Assembly (NCBI GenBank): GCA_947632025.1 | Contig: CANRNN010000008.1 | Coordinates: 62,001 to 126,000, forward strand | Source of the DNA: an uncultured Clostridia bacterium | GTDB lineage: Bacteria > Bacillota > Clostridia > Oscillospirales > Ruminococcaceae | Reading direction: 5' to 3' | DNA length: 64,000 bases | Part shown: positions 52,839-61,143 of the stretch, piece by piece | Position numbering within the stretch: position 1 is the stretch's first letter | Layout: every line of letters begins with the position of its first letter | Made by a program: the position numbers and the translations under genes | Notes under the pieces: generated by a model | Told to the model about the DNA's origin: nothing | Seen by the model: the letters and a program-made list of their open reading frames with translations, nothing else | Database searches by the model: none

Positions 52839-52979
52839 ATCTTTTCAATAAATATTTTCATATAGTTGCCAATAACCGCCTAAGCTAAAGCACGGCAAAA
52901 AATGTTGCCAAAACGTTGCCATTTTGCCGCTGGCAACCCCACAAGACGCACCGTTAAGCCATTTGTTGAGGCGAATGAG

Positions 52980-52991
52980 TTATTCCCACTC
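52980..52991. other. Left attachment site
   Basis: TTATTCCCACTC matches 10 of 12 bases of the guaA end, with eight contiguous identical bases (TCCCACTC). Read on the minus strand it gives GAG TGG GAA TAA, the same Glu-Trp-Glu-stop as the end of guaA. Confidence 0.7.
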
Positions 52992-53053
52992 GGTACAGTT
53001 ACCTTTGCTTTCCGTGATTTCTCTTGATTTTAAGGCGATTTTATCACGGAAAA

Positions 53054-53111
53054 GACCGCATTTTGATTAAATTATCTATATTATTTATTTTTTTGAGGTC
53101 AAAATGCGGTC
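53054..53111. repeat. Left arm-type integrase sites
   Basis: GACCGCATTTTGA at 53054-53066 and TCAAAATGCGGTC at 53099-53111 are exact complements. The core TGCGGTCAAA recurs as two direct copies at the right end. Confidence 0.6.
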
Positions 53112-53138
53112 AAAAACATTTGGCTAAACAAGCCGCAA

Positions 53139-53903
53139 TTACGATTTTTCAATCCTATCTATAAATGATATTGTCGCTGACATAATTTTTACAACATATA
53201 CCGCTTCAGCATCATTAAGTATAGTATTATCGTGAGCGAAACTTTGATTGTTTCGTATAAAGTTAAAACTTTCAAATAATGAGATACTCATTTTTAGTGC
53301 TTCTTCGGTAAATTCTGACTGCAACATTCCTTCCTTTTTATAAAATTTTCTCAGCATACCGATAAGACTTTGTAACGAATAAAATTCACCTTTATCGTCG
53401 CATACAGAAATATTATGTTTGCCACAAGCTGATCTCACAAATTTAACCGCAAATGTATGGAGTCTATCCAAAACAAGGGCTGGCTCGTTTCGATTAAGTG
53501 CTTCATTTATATCGCGTGATAAAGTTTCTAAATCATCCTCTCGATTTTGCGGTAATGAGACATCTTCTAAACAATCTGATTCTCTTGGAATAAATGTAAT
53601 TTTTCTTGACACCAAACCTGCTTCTGGTTCAAAAAGTCTATTTATCCAATCTTCTAATGATTTAGACGCAGCTCTTAAATTTTTAATACTTCCTTCTGGA
53701 GCAAATATGGAAATGTCAACCGCATCTTTATCCCAAACATCACCACGTCTAACACCCGAATAATAAGCCCAACCGACATCGTTAAATTTTATTTTACACT
53801 CCAACAAAAGATTAGCTAGACTGATATTCCCATTCGCCTTTAATGTGGTTATCAATTTCGTCTTAAACTTTTCAGGATCCGGAATTTCGTGAGTATAATA
53901 CAT
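53139..53903 (-). CDS. Abi_C-domain protein (probable abortive infection)
   Basis: 254 residues from the ATG at 53903, with AGGAGG upstream; the track start at 53993 lies in the preceding gene. The C-terminal part (RNNQSFAHDNTILNDAEAVY, then KIMSATISFIDRIE) matches the Abi_C pattern. The N-terminal half is not recognised (CKIKFNDVGWAYYSGVRRGD). It is the last gene of the R-M operon and is AT-rich like it. A role in phage defence is inferred from the domain and neighbours. Confidence 0.78.
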   Translation of the reverse strand: MYYTHEIPDPEKFKTKLITTLKANGNISLANLLLECKIKFNDVGWAYYSGVRRGDVWDKDAVDISIFAPEGSIKNLRAASKSLEDWINRLFEPEAGLVSRKITFIPRESDCLEDVSLPQNREDDLETLSRDINEALNRNEPALVLDRLHTFAVKFVRSACGKHNISVCDDKGEFYSLQSLIGMLRKFYKKEGMLQSEFTEEALKMSISLFESFNFIRNNQSFAHDNTILNDAEAVYVVKIMSATISFIDRIEKS

Positions 53904-53922
53904 AGTGATTACCTCCTGATAT

Positions 53923-54942
53923 TCATTTGTCTTTATTAAAAAAAAGGCTCTTCGATGGAATCCAATCTTTTGCAACAGCGTCTGCCTTTTCAAGCCAACG
54001 TTCTATTCTCTTTTCAGGTGGAACGCTTTCTCCCCAATATTCAACAAACAAGGCATCGTCCATTCTTAATGCCGCTTCTTTCATATCTTCCTCAATAAGT
54101 TTGAGTGCTCGTTCAATATAGATGCCACCTTCGTCATCGTTTTGAGGATTAGCGACACTACCAGCAGAAAATAAATCTCGAGCTTGATGACACAATACAC
54201 CGTGATATGTAAGTAGATATAAAACCATATCATCATATTTTTTTCGTGAACGACCCGATTTTACAATGTCAGGGCAAAGCAAAGCGGCTTCGGCTCTCAA
54301 TTTTGTTTTTTCCTGTGGCGTGAGATTTGTATAAAGCCTTGCTTGTATGGGCGTAGTGTGTTCTTCCGAGCTACTGTCTTCAATCCACCATAAGCGACCA
54401 TCCGGGTGAATTTTTCTTGCATAGGCGCGTATATACTTCATTTTATCTTGCATATCTAACTTACGAAAATCATCATATTTTATACCCATCTGCTCAAACA
54501 GCGGCTCTTTCACAGGTGCTTTGTCAGATGGAAGTTCAACTTCGAAACGAGGAACGTGTGATGTTCTTACGTGTATAACACTTTTTTCATACTCGCCCCA
54601 ACGCACTTCGGGAATTCCGCCCATTTTTCCAAAAACAATGTAGATATGCTTTACTTCTTCTATACGTTGTGTTTCCAATACACTATTGGCGACGCTTCTC
54701 CAAGTGTCAGCTAATGTAAATTTAACTTCAACGCCATACTCCCCCATTGCAATATCAGGGAAAGCTTGCGGGTGTGGATTGAAGTCAATTTCAAACGAAG
54801 TGTTTCCTTTTGTCAAATTGCTTAACACTTCCCGAACACGGTTCTCAAAATCAGACGAAAGCTTAAACCCGCTTGTCCTTGCTTCATTAGTTAGTTGTTC
54901 GCAGCATATATTTAAAACTGTTTCAAAGTCATCTTTTGTCAT
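53923..54942 (-). CDS. Type II restriction endonuclease
   Basis: 339 residues from the second of two tandem ATGs, which has GAGGAG at the better 6-base distance. The N-terminal half has a PD-(D/E)xK-like nuclease signature: FPDIAMGEYGVEVKFT with Asp and the E-x-K pair. No other family was recognised in the C-terminal half. It overlaps the methyltransferase stop by 14 bases, so the two genes are coupled and should recognise the same site. The recognition sequence cannot be read from the protein. Confidence 0.82.
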   Translation of the reverse strand: MTKDDFETVLNICCEQLTNEARTSGFKLSSDFENRVREVLSNLTKGNTSFEIDFNPHPQAFPDIAMGEYGVEVKFTLADTWRSVANSVLETQRIEEVKHIYIVFGKMGGIPEVRWGEYEKSVIHVRTSHVPRFEVELPSDKAPVKEPLFEQMGIKYDDFRKLDMQDKMKYIRAYARKIHPDGRLWWIEDSSSEEHTTPIQARLYTNLTPQEKTKLRAEAALLCPDIVKSGRSRKKYDDMVLYLLTYHGVLCHQARDLFSAGSVANPQNDDEGGIYIERALKLIEEDMKEAALRMDDALFVEYWGESVPPEKRIERWLEKADAVAKDWIPSKSLFFNKDK

Positions 54943-56032
54943 CATGTGCTCCTCTAATTACTTCTTTAACCGAATTTGCAATGTACCACGCAAAAACGGG
55001 TGGTACAGCATTGCCAATTTGTCGTTCTGTTTCTCTTAATCCACATTTAAATACGAAAGTATCAGGAAACGATTGAATGCGTGCTGCTTCTCGCATAGAA
55101 ATACGGCGGGGTAATTTATAATGAAATTGAATATTGCCATGACATTCTGCCCTCATAGTATATCCTGGTCTGTTTGCTATGAGTTTCCTGTTGCCCTGTT
55201 CACCACTTATGTTAGCCTTGCTCCAAATGTGAGAAAAATCCTTATCTGCTGGTAGTGTTTCAAGATCGCCGATAGCTTGTGCGGCAGTAACATAACTACT
55301 TTTATCACATATAGGCTTAGGGGGAACGAAATTTGGCAAATCCTTTCGCGTTCCTACAAAGATAACTCGTTCCCTTGTCTGTGGTACGCCGTAGTCAACA
55401 GTATTATAAAGTTGGTAGTTTATGGTATATCCCAGCGAGTTAAAATCGTTGAGTATAGTGTTTAATGAATACTCATTCTGTTTTAGCAACAAGCTGCCAA
55501 CGTTTTCGGCGACAAACACTTTAGGATTTGTTTTCCTTACTGCCTCAACAATATAGGTATATAAGCAACTTCTTTTGCCATTTATCCCTAACATCTTTCC
55601 ATTTATTGAAATGTCTTGACACGGAAATCCACCTATAATAACATCTGCATAATCTGGGATATCATCTATCATCATACTTATATCTCCCTCGACGATGTGG
55701 TTCCCAACATTATAACGATATGTATTGCACGCAGCTGGGCTAATTTCATTAGCCCAAATGATATCAAAATTGGTCTTGGCATAGTGCTTTCCCAAAAAAT
55801 CAAAACCTCCAATAAATCCCAAATCCATACCGCCGCAGCCAGAAAACAGGGATATGACAGTTAATCTTTTTTCAATATCCTTTTTAGGGACAGGATAACA
55901 CTCATTGTCATCAATAACCCAATTCCGTCCGATTTTTCGAGCGGTTGTAAAAGCACCACGCTCTGCATAACGTCGTACAGTATCACAACTTCTATTGTGC
56001 ATTTTTGCATATTCAGTTAATGAAATTAACAT
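54929..56032 (-). CDS. DNA (cytosine-5) methyltransferase with N-terminal HTH
   Basis: 367 residues. Residues 1-50 (LISLTEYAKMHNRSCDTVRR) form a helix-turn-helix of the MerR/excisionase type. The catalytic part has motif I LFSGCGGMDLGF, motif IV GGFPCQDISINGK with the catalytic Cys, ENVGSLL (VI), QTRERVIFVG (VIII) and a final GNAVPPVFAWYIA (X). It protects the host DNA from the adjacent nuclease. The extra HTH and a perfect palindrome on its promoter suggest autoregulation. Confidence 0.93.
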   Translation of the reverse strand: MLISLTEYAKMHNRSCDTVRRYAERGAFTTARKIGRNWVIDDNECYPVPKKDIEKRLTVISLFSGCGGMDLGFIGGFDFLGKHYAKTNFDIIWANEISPAACNTYRYNVGNHIVEGDISMMIDDIPDYADVIIGGFPCQDISINGKMLGINGKRSCLYTYIVEAVRKTNPKVFVAENVGSLLLKQNEYSLNTILNDFNSLGYTINYQLYNTVDYGVPQTRERVIFVGTRKDLPNFVPPKPICDKSSYVTAAQAIGDLETLPADKDFSHIWSKANISGEQGNRKLIANRPGYTMRAECHGNIQFHYKLPRRISMREAARIQSFPDTFVFKCGLRETERQIGNAVPPVFAWYIANSVKEVIRGAHDDKR

Positions 56033-56060
56033 AGCAATACCACCTCATCCTCTATATTAT

Positions 56061-56089
56061 ATTATACACGATAGCGTGTATAATGTCAA
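56061..56089 (-). promoter_or_regulatory. R-M promoter with perfect operator palindrome
   Basis: On the minus strand TTGACA at 56084-56089 and TATAAT at 56061-56066, 17-base spacer. The palindrome ATTATACACG/CGTGTATAAT with a 4-base centre (56061-56084) spans the -10 and the entire spacer. It is placed for repression by the methyltransferase HTH or the element repressor. Confidence 0.8.
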
Positions 56090-56159
56090 TAGCTTTTTTA
56101 GTGCTTATATCTGTCCGCATATTTTGTGGAGATGTACAGATGCCGCCATTATAATAAAT

Positions 56160-57479
56160 TCATAGCCTTTTTGCCTCTCTCGTCCTCTTTTGCAAAAACG
56201 CCCGCAACCTCTCTGCCAACCCCAGCCCCTCCACGAACTCCATAACCCTCTGAAACTTCGCCCTCAAGTTCCCAAGCTCGTTTTCAACCACGCGCAGCCG
56301 TTCTTTAAGCGAATAAATCTGCCGCGCGTTCCGTTCCAGAGCGGCGTATCTCTCAGCCGCCACCTCGGTTTCCTTTTTCAATCTTGCAACCTCGGCGGTC
56401 AAAGTCTCCTCCTTGTTTTCGGCGGCAATCTGCTTTTTAGCAAGCTCCGCAAGTTTCGCATAATCCTCTTTCGCCACCGTCAACTTCCCTCCGAAAACGG
56501 TCTTGCCCGTTTCGATGCCGTCAATCGCCCTGATTTGAGCAACTTTCTCCGCGCTCTCGTTCAGCAAAGTCTGGTTGTCGGCAAGCGCGGCAGACGTTTC
56601 GGCAAGCTCCTCGTCAAGCTGTCAGACTTGAGCGTTCTTCTCCTGAAATTGCTCGTCAAGCCGGTCGATAATCTCCTCAACCTGCGAGCGCATCTCCTCG
56701 CGGTGCTTTAAGAGTTTGTCGGCATACTCCGCTTTTTCATCAAGGAAAGCAACCTCTTTCTTCTTTTCGTCAACCTGTTCCGTCACCTTAGCGTACTCCT
56801 TGTACTGCTCCACCGTCAGACTACCGCGGGACTTTTCGGGCGCGGCAATTCGCACCCCGTGGCGACTGCAAATCTCGGTCAGCAGCTTGCATTCACTCTC
56901 CCGCCAACGCGCAATAGCGTCCTTGCCCGCACCGTAACCCATTTCTTTCAGAGCCTGCGCCAAGCCGTTCTGCGTGTCAACACCCTGCCTATAATGCCCG
57001 ACGGGTATGTAATCAATATGAAGATGAGGAGTTGCCTCGTCGAGGTGAAGTACCGCATTGAAAACAAAAAAATTCGGATTGCGAGCTTGAAAGCCTTGCA
57101 TATACTCGGTCAGGCAAGCTGCGGCGATTTCAGCGTCAGGCATTCCGACACCCGTGTCCTGCATTGTTCCAATCTGCACAACGTCCTCATAAAAACTCTT
57201 CCGCTTGTCCGCAGAAGTCACCACACTCTGCGAAATTTGTCGCTTGAAAACGTGTTCAAAATAGCTCGTGGTTATCTTTCGGTCAGTGCGTTTCTGCTTT
57301 ACATTGTATCGCTCAACCGCCGCCCCGAACAACTGCTCGTATGCTTTTTCAATAGGCTGTTGCACGAAAATAACATTGTCTTTCGTCCGCAAGCTGTCTA
57401 CATTTTTCGCACTAAATCTGCGGTTGTTGTGCGTTAGACTGCCCTTGCCCTGACAGTGGGAAATTCTTTTTTCAGTCAA
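56160..57479 (-). pseudogene. MobV/Pre-type relaxase, broken by an in-frame TGA
   Basis: Nicks the transfer origin and leads strand transfer. The start is taken as TTG at 57479 (MTEKRISHCQGKGSLTHNNR) with AAAGGAG 6-7 bases upstream; the track start at 57704 reads through non-coding DNA. The relaxase motif VLHLDEATPHLHIDYIPVG is present near residue 150. After NAQV a TGA (56622-56624) stops the ORF. The frame then continues QLDEELAETSAALADNQ to 56160 as coiled coil. Only the N-terminal relaxase part would be made, so activity may persist. Confidence 0.88.
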
Positions 57480-57533
57480 ACTACCGCTCCTTTCGTTGTG
57501 CCATTTTACTTTTGTTCCAAAAGTAACGCCATA

Positions 57534-57581
57534 GTACCTTTGACAGCGATTTTCGCAAGCTCCAATCGCCATCAAAGGTAC
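57534..57581. other. Candidate transfer origin (nested inverted repeats)
   Basis: Arms GTACCTTTGA (57534) and TCAAAGGTAC (57572) pair perfectly, with an inner GCGATT/AATCGC pair. It lies about 55 bases upstream of the MobV relaxase start, the usual place for its target. Confidence 0.5.
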
Positions 57582-57667
57582 GGCGCTCTCCGAGGGGCAA
57601 AGGGGTCGCCCCCTCTGCACTCCCCGCCCTGCTGAAAGAAAAAATATAAGTAACTGCCAAAAATGAT

Positions 57668-57828
57668 GTACAGGGTGTACAAACCCTGCGAAACCGCTCT
57701 GCATAAGGCTTTACGGCTTTTTGGGCGGCGTACAAATGCTGTACATTTATGTACATTTCCGTACATCTTTGTACGCCTTGAAAATGCCCACTAAACCGCA
57801 TTACTAAGCGAAATGTACACCCCGTACA
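57668..57828. repeat. GTAC-containing iteron-like repeats
   Basis: Nine GTAC words in 160 bases. Four lie in phase every ten bases (57741, 57751, 57761, 57771; unit TGTACATTTN), one precedes at 57730 and pairs flank at 57668/57677 and 57815/57824. Ordered spacing beside a primase/helicase gene suggests an origin or an initiator-binding site. Confidence 0.55.
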
Positions 57829-57835
57829 CCATTTT

Positions 57836-59140
57836 TCAAGTTTTTATGAAAATCCCCTCAAACCCGCGAACGCGCCCCTGCGCCGTGCGAATGTTGTTGG
57901 AATGTCGCACGGAATACGCGCCCGCATTCGTCTTGAGCCAGCTTATAAAGCTGTCGCGTTTGAGGGCGGTCAAGCCGTTCTCCTCGCACCAATCCGTGTA
58001 GACGTTGTAGAGCAACTTGCTCGGCACAGCTTTGCTCTTGTCGAACCCGACAGCCTCTCCGAGAAACTCGATAATGTTGCAGTTTTCCGCAACCGCCTCG
58101 GCTAAATTTGCGCGAGTTTTTTCGCTTTCCGTGAACCGAAAATTGTTCTTTTTCAACCGCCGCAAACCGTCCAACAGCCAACAGAAAATCTGCTCCTTTT
58201 CGGCGATGAATTTCTCCGCGAGAAACGGGTCGTCAATGCGAGTGGCGGGTTTCGGCTTGGTGGTGAGTATAATCAAGCGGCGCGAAAATCCGTCAGATTT
58301 GTCGTACAAGGCTTTCGGAGAGCCGTTGCCGAAACACAAAAAACGGCTGTACACCCGCGCTTGCCGCGATTGTTTGCCCTTTGGCTCGACGTCAATCGGC
58401 ACTTCGGCGGTGATGATGTTCTTGATGTAACCCGTGGATTTCAGCGCGGTCATCTGCATATCGTCGTCGTTCAACAGCAGCTTGTCCACTAAATTACAGC
58501 GGAAAAATTTGTCGTCCTCAACGCGCTGAAAGTTGCCCGAGAGCATTGCCGAGCCGAAAATCTCGTTTAACACCACGCCAATCCTCGACTTCCCCTCGCC
58601 GCCGTTGCCGATGATAAACAACGCCTTTTGCGCCTTTGTCGAGGGGATTAAGCAGTAGCCGAGGAACTCTTGGAGCGTTAAAACGTCCTCGCTGTCGAGC
58701 AGCTCATAGAGGAACGCCTGAAAATTCGCAGGGTAATAAACGCGTTGCCAGATTTCGGGGTCGTAGCTTATATTCAGCCGATTTACGCAGAATTTCTTTT
58801 CGGGCGTGAACGTCGGCGGTTCGCCCTCTCGCCCGTCAACGCGGATAACGCCGTTCAGAACGTGGATTTCGTCCTCGCTCGGAGTTAGAGGTTCGGCGTG
58901 GCAGAACAGTTTCAACGCCTCGAACAGAGCCTTTGAACGGTTTGCAATGCCCGTTGTTATGCCGTTTTGGATAAGCAACTCGGATATTTTCGCGGTAATC
59001 TCGTCCGCCGACGCCGTCCCGTCCACCGAGTAGAACCTCCCCGCAATACACCGCAGTTCCCGCCCTCGGCAAAAGCTCTCGCAGAAAAGCGGCTCGTTTA
59101 TTTTCTTTTCGTCCGAGAGCCATTTGGGGGTGTCACTCAT
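57836..59140 (-). CDS. Phage/plasmid primase-helicase, D5/P4 type
   Basis: 434 residues. The D5-type N-terminal domain leads to a superfamily 3 helicase with Walker A IIGNGGEGKSRIG near residue 176 and Walker B KLLLNDDDMQM, then FLCFGNGSPKAL. A C-terminal winged region follows (LYNVYTDWCEENGL). There is no obvious primase active site, so it may be helicase only. It overlaps the integrase stop by 8 bases. It would drive replication of the excised element. Confidence 0.88.
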   Translation of the reverse strand: MSDTPKWLSDEKKINEPLFCESFCRGRELRCIAGRFYSVDGTASADEITAKISELLIQNGITTGIANRSKALFEALKLFCHAEPLTPSEDEIHVLNGVIRVDGREGEPPTFTPEKKFCVNRLNISYDPEIWQRVYYPANFQAFLYELLDSEDVLTLQEFLGYCLIPSTKAQKALFIIGNGGEGKSRIGVVLNEIFGSAMLSGNFQRVEDDKFFRCNLVDKLLLNDDDMQMTALKSTGYIKNIITAEVPIDVEPKGKQSRQARVYSRFLCFGNGSPKALYDKSDGFSRRLIILTTKPKPATRIDDPFLAEKFIAEKEQIFCWLLDGLRRLKKNNFRFTESEKTRANLAEAVAENCNIIEFLGEAVGFDKSKAVPSKLLYNVYTDWCEENGLTALKRDSFISWLKTNAGAYSVRHSNNIRTAQGRVRGFEGIFIKT

Positions 59141-60209
59141 CGTCTTTGTTCTCCTTTTTCATAAGTTCTTCCAGCTTTGCCGACAGCTTTTCTTGCTTGT
59201 TGGGGTAAAGGTGCGCGTACACCTGCATAGTGGTTTCAACTCGCTCGTGTTCGAGCCGTTCGGCAATTTCAAGCGGCGGTATTCCAAGCTCGTACAACAG
59301 CGCGCAATGACTGTGCCGAACGTCGTGCAGTCTTATCCGCTTAACGCCGCTTTTCTCGCACCCGCGTTTCATTTCGTGGTGAAGATAATTTTTTGTGAAC
59401 GGGAATATCCTGTCGTTTTCGCCAACGCCGTAAAGGCTGTCGCAATACTCTTTAAGCAACTCGCACAGGAAGTCGGGAATAGATATAATGCGGTTGCTTT
59501 TGGGCGTTTTCGGCGGAGTGATAACGTCCCTGTCGCCGAGCCGCTGATAGGATTTGTTTACGGTAAGCGTTTTTGCCTTAAAATCAATGTCCGCGGGAGT
59601 GAGTGCCATAAGTTCGCCTATCCTTAACCCCGTCCAGAACAGCGTGTTAAACGCCGAGTAGGATATAGGCTTGTCCGCAATGCACTCCACAAACCGCTCA
59701 AACTCGTCCTTTGTCCAGAAATTCATTTCTTCAGCCTTGTTTTTGCCTATCGCTCCCGCCTTGGCGCAGGGGTTCGAGCGCAGGTCGTAGTACCTTACCG
59801 CATAGTTGAAGATTGCATTAAGCTGATTGTAAACGGTTTTCATATAGGTTTGAGAATACTCCCTCGACAGCATTTCGTTTTCCCACGCTATAATGTTCGC
59901 AGGGGTTATCTCGTTTATCTTCTTCGCGCCGAAATAAGGCAGAATTTTCAAATCCACTATGTAGTGTTTGGTACGCAGAGTGTTTTCCCGCAGGCGGGGA
60001 GAAATGCCGTTGAAGTACATCTGCGTAAAATCCGCAAATGTGATGTTCAAATCCGCTTTCTGTTCGGACAGGAACGTGCGCAGCCATTCCTCGGCGTCGT
60101 GCTTGGTTTCAAAGCCGCGTTTCATACTCTCCCTGCGCTTGCCTTGCCAGTCGGTATAGCGAAATCGTATGTACCATTTTCCCGTTTTTGCGTCTTTTTT
60201 CGCTCTCAT
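59133..60209 (-). CDS. Tyrosine-recombinase integrase
   Basis: 358 residues from the ATG at 60209, which overlaps the excisionase stop by four bases (ATGA); the track start at 60254 lies inside that gene. The N-terminal arm-binding domain starts KTGKWYIRFRYTDWQGKRR, then a SAM-like core-binding domain. The catalytic domain has TGLRIGELMAL, HDVRHSHCALLYELG and LEHERVETTMQVYAHLYP (Arg, His-x-x-Arg, His, Tyr). It should recombine the element at the guaA 3' end. Confidence 0.95.
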   Translation of the reverse strand: MRAKKDAKTGKWYIRFRYTDWQGKRRESMKRGFETKHDAEEWLRTFLSEQKADLNITFADFTQMYFNGISPRLRENTLRTKHYIVDLKILPYFGAKKINEITPANIIAWENEMLSREYSQTYMKTVYNQLNAIFNYAVRYYDLRSNPCAKAGAIGKNKAEEMNFWTKDEFERFVECIADKPISYSAFNTLFWTGLRIGELMALTPADIDFKAKTLTVNKSYQRLGDRDVITPPKTPKSNRIISIPDFLCELLKEYCDSLYGVGENDRIFPFTKNYLHHEMKRGCEKSGVKRIRLHDVRHSHCALLYELGIPPLEIAERLEHERVETTMQVYAHLYPNKQEKLSAKLEELMKKENKDDE

Positions 60210-60367
60210 TTTACATCGCTCCTTTCCACAGCACTTGAAAACCCGTAAAGGCATTTTTCAAGATACGCCCTCGGCAGCTTTCCCGCAATCGTGAGATAGC
60301 CTTGCTTTTTCAGTTCGGAGTTCATCTCGCGTATCAGCTTATAAGCGTGTCCGTTCGATACCCCCAT
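60206..60367 (-). CDS. Small excisionase-like protein, start uncertain
   Basis: A short gene absent from the ORF track. The frame reads ITAAELAKVMGVSNGHAYKL and continues IREMNSELKKQGYLTIAGKL, a winged HTH like those of element excisionases. From the first ATG (60367) it has only 53 residues and lacks the first helix. Codons before it back to a stop contain no ATG or GTG and no ribosome-binding site. It may use a rare start (ATT, ATA or the TTG of ELAK) or be damaged. It is coupled to the integrase by the ATGA overlap. Confidence 0.6.
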   Translation of the reverse strand: MGVSNGHAYKLIREMNSELKKQGYLTIAGKLPRAYLEKCLYGFSSAVERSDVK

Positions 60368-60466
60368 AACCTTAGCCAACTCCGCCGCCGTGATGTAGAT
60401 ACTGTGATTTCTTATAAAAATTTAATTTTTTAATGAATTTATAGTAATATAATAAGGAGCGTTTTT

Positions 60467-61069
60467 ATGTCTGAAATAAAGTTTGGGGAGCGTATTCGCC
60501 AGGTTCGCAAAAACGCGGGGTGCAGTCAAAAGGAGTTTTGCGCCGCGCTTGATATACCGCAGTCCACGCTGTCGGCATATGAAACGGATCGTATGCAGCC
60601 GACGATTTCCTCGCTTGTAAAAATTGCCGAGAAATACAATGTGTCGCTTGACTGGCTTTGCGGTATAGAAAAATCCGCGCCGAGCTTCTGTACGATGGGC
60701 GAGGCTCTCGGCGCGGTTTATGATTTATCTGAAATCGAGGGGTTGGAGATTAAGTTTACCGTAAACGACCGCCTGCCCGATGATATTGAAACTCCCGAAA
60801 ACAGGTGGTTTGTGCAGATGACGGTTTACGGCAACGACAGTGAAAACCCGCAAAACGCCGACTTCTGCAAAGGTATACGACAGATAGCCGATAACATCAG
60901 CGACCTGGAGTCCTATTCCATATCCGCCGAAACCTACGAAACTGAAAAGGAAAAGGTTAAAAACTATTACGACAAGCCTCTGACCAAAAGGGATTTCCCC
61001 GCGCTTTCCCGCGAGGAACGCCAAAAGAAACACATCGAGTGGGTAAAACAGCATTTGAACGACGAATAA
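60467..61069 (+). CDS. XRE-family repressor of the element
   Basis: 200 residues. The N-terminal HTH reads GERIRQVRKNAGCSQKEFCA and SQKEFCAALDIPQSTLSAYE. The remainder (from about residue 75) is an unrecognised domain without Ser-Lys or HExxH protease motifs. AAGGAG precedes the ATG. It is divergent from the excisionase/integrase genes, the usual place for a lysogeny-type repressor. Confidence 0.88.
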   Translation: MSEIKFGERIRQVRKNAGCSQKEFCAALDIPQSTLSAYETDRMQPTISSLVKIAEKYNVSLDWLCGIEKSAPSFCTMGEALGAVYDLSEIEGLEIKFTVNDRLPDDIETPENRWFVQMTVYGNDSENPQNADFCKGIRQIADNISDLESYSISAETYETEKEKVKNYYDKPLTKRDFPALSREERQKKHIEWVKQHLNDE

Positions 61070-61072
61070 CCG

Positions 61073-61108
61073 AAAGAGCCGCTGCGACTGCAACGGCTCT
61101 TTGTTTTA
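61073..61108 (+). terminator. Terminator after the repressor gene
   Basis: AAAGAGCCG and CGGCTCTTT pair, with an inner TGC/GCA stem, then GTTTTA. Confidence 0.75.
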
Positions 61109-61143
61109 TGAAATTGTTTCCTACTCGCCCTGTAAATGACAAA

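Larger units (their letters stand above)
52605..53138. other. Gap with HNH promoter, repeats and left end of the mobile element
   Basis: 534 bases with no gene. It contains the minus-strand HNH promoter (52678-52706), a GAGCTATC/GATAGCTC hairpin (52802-52838), a cluster of GTTGCCA words (52865-52935), the left attachment site (52980-52991) and an inverted pair of TGCGGTCAAA-type sites (53054-53111). Confidence 0.75.
57480..57835. other. Intergenic region with candidate transfer and replication sites
   Basis: 356 bases between the primase stop and the relaxase start with no convincing gene (the 106-residue minus-strand ORF is of random character). It contains the inverted repeat at 57534-57581, a GC-rich stretch GGGGCAAAGGGGTCGCCCCC near 57595 and nine GTAC words. 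Confidence 0.75.

Noticed and set aside
56622-56624. TGA in the relaxase as selenocysteine
   Set aside because: No SECIS-like hairpin was seen directly after it, and MobV relaxases are not selenoproteins. A nonsense mutation is simpler.
57481-57801. 106-residue minus-strand ORF between primase and relaxase
   Set aside because: It covers iteron-like repeats and the candidate oriT, overlaps the relaxase ribosome-binding site and has no protein-like pattern.
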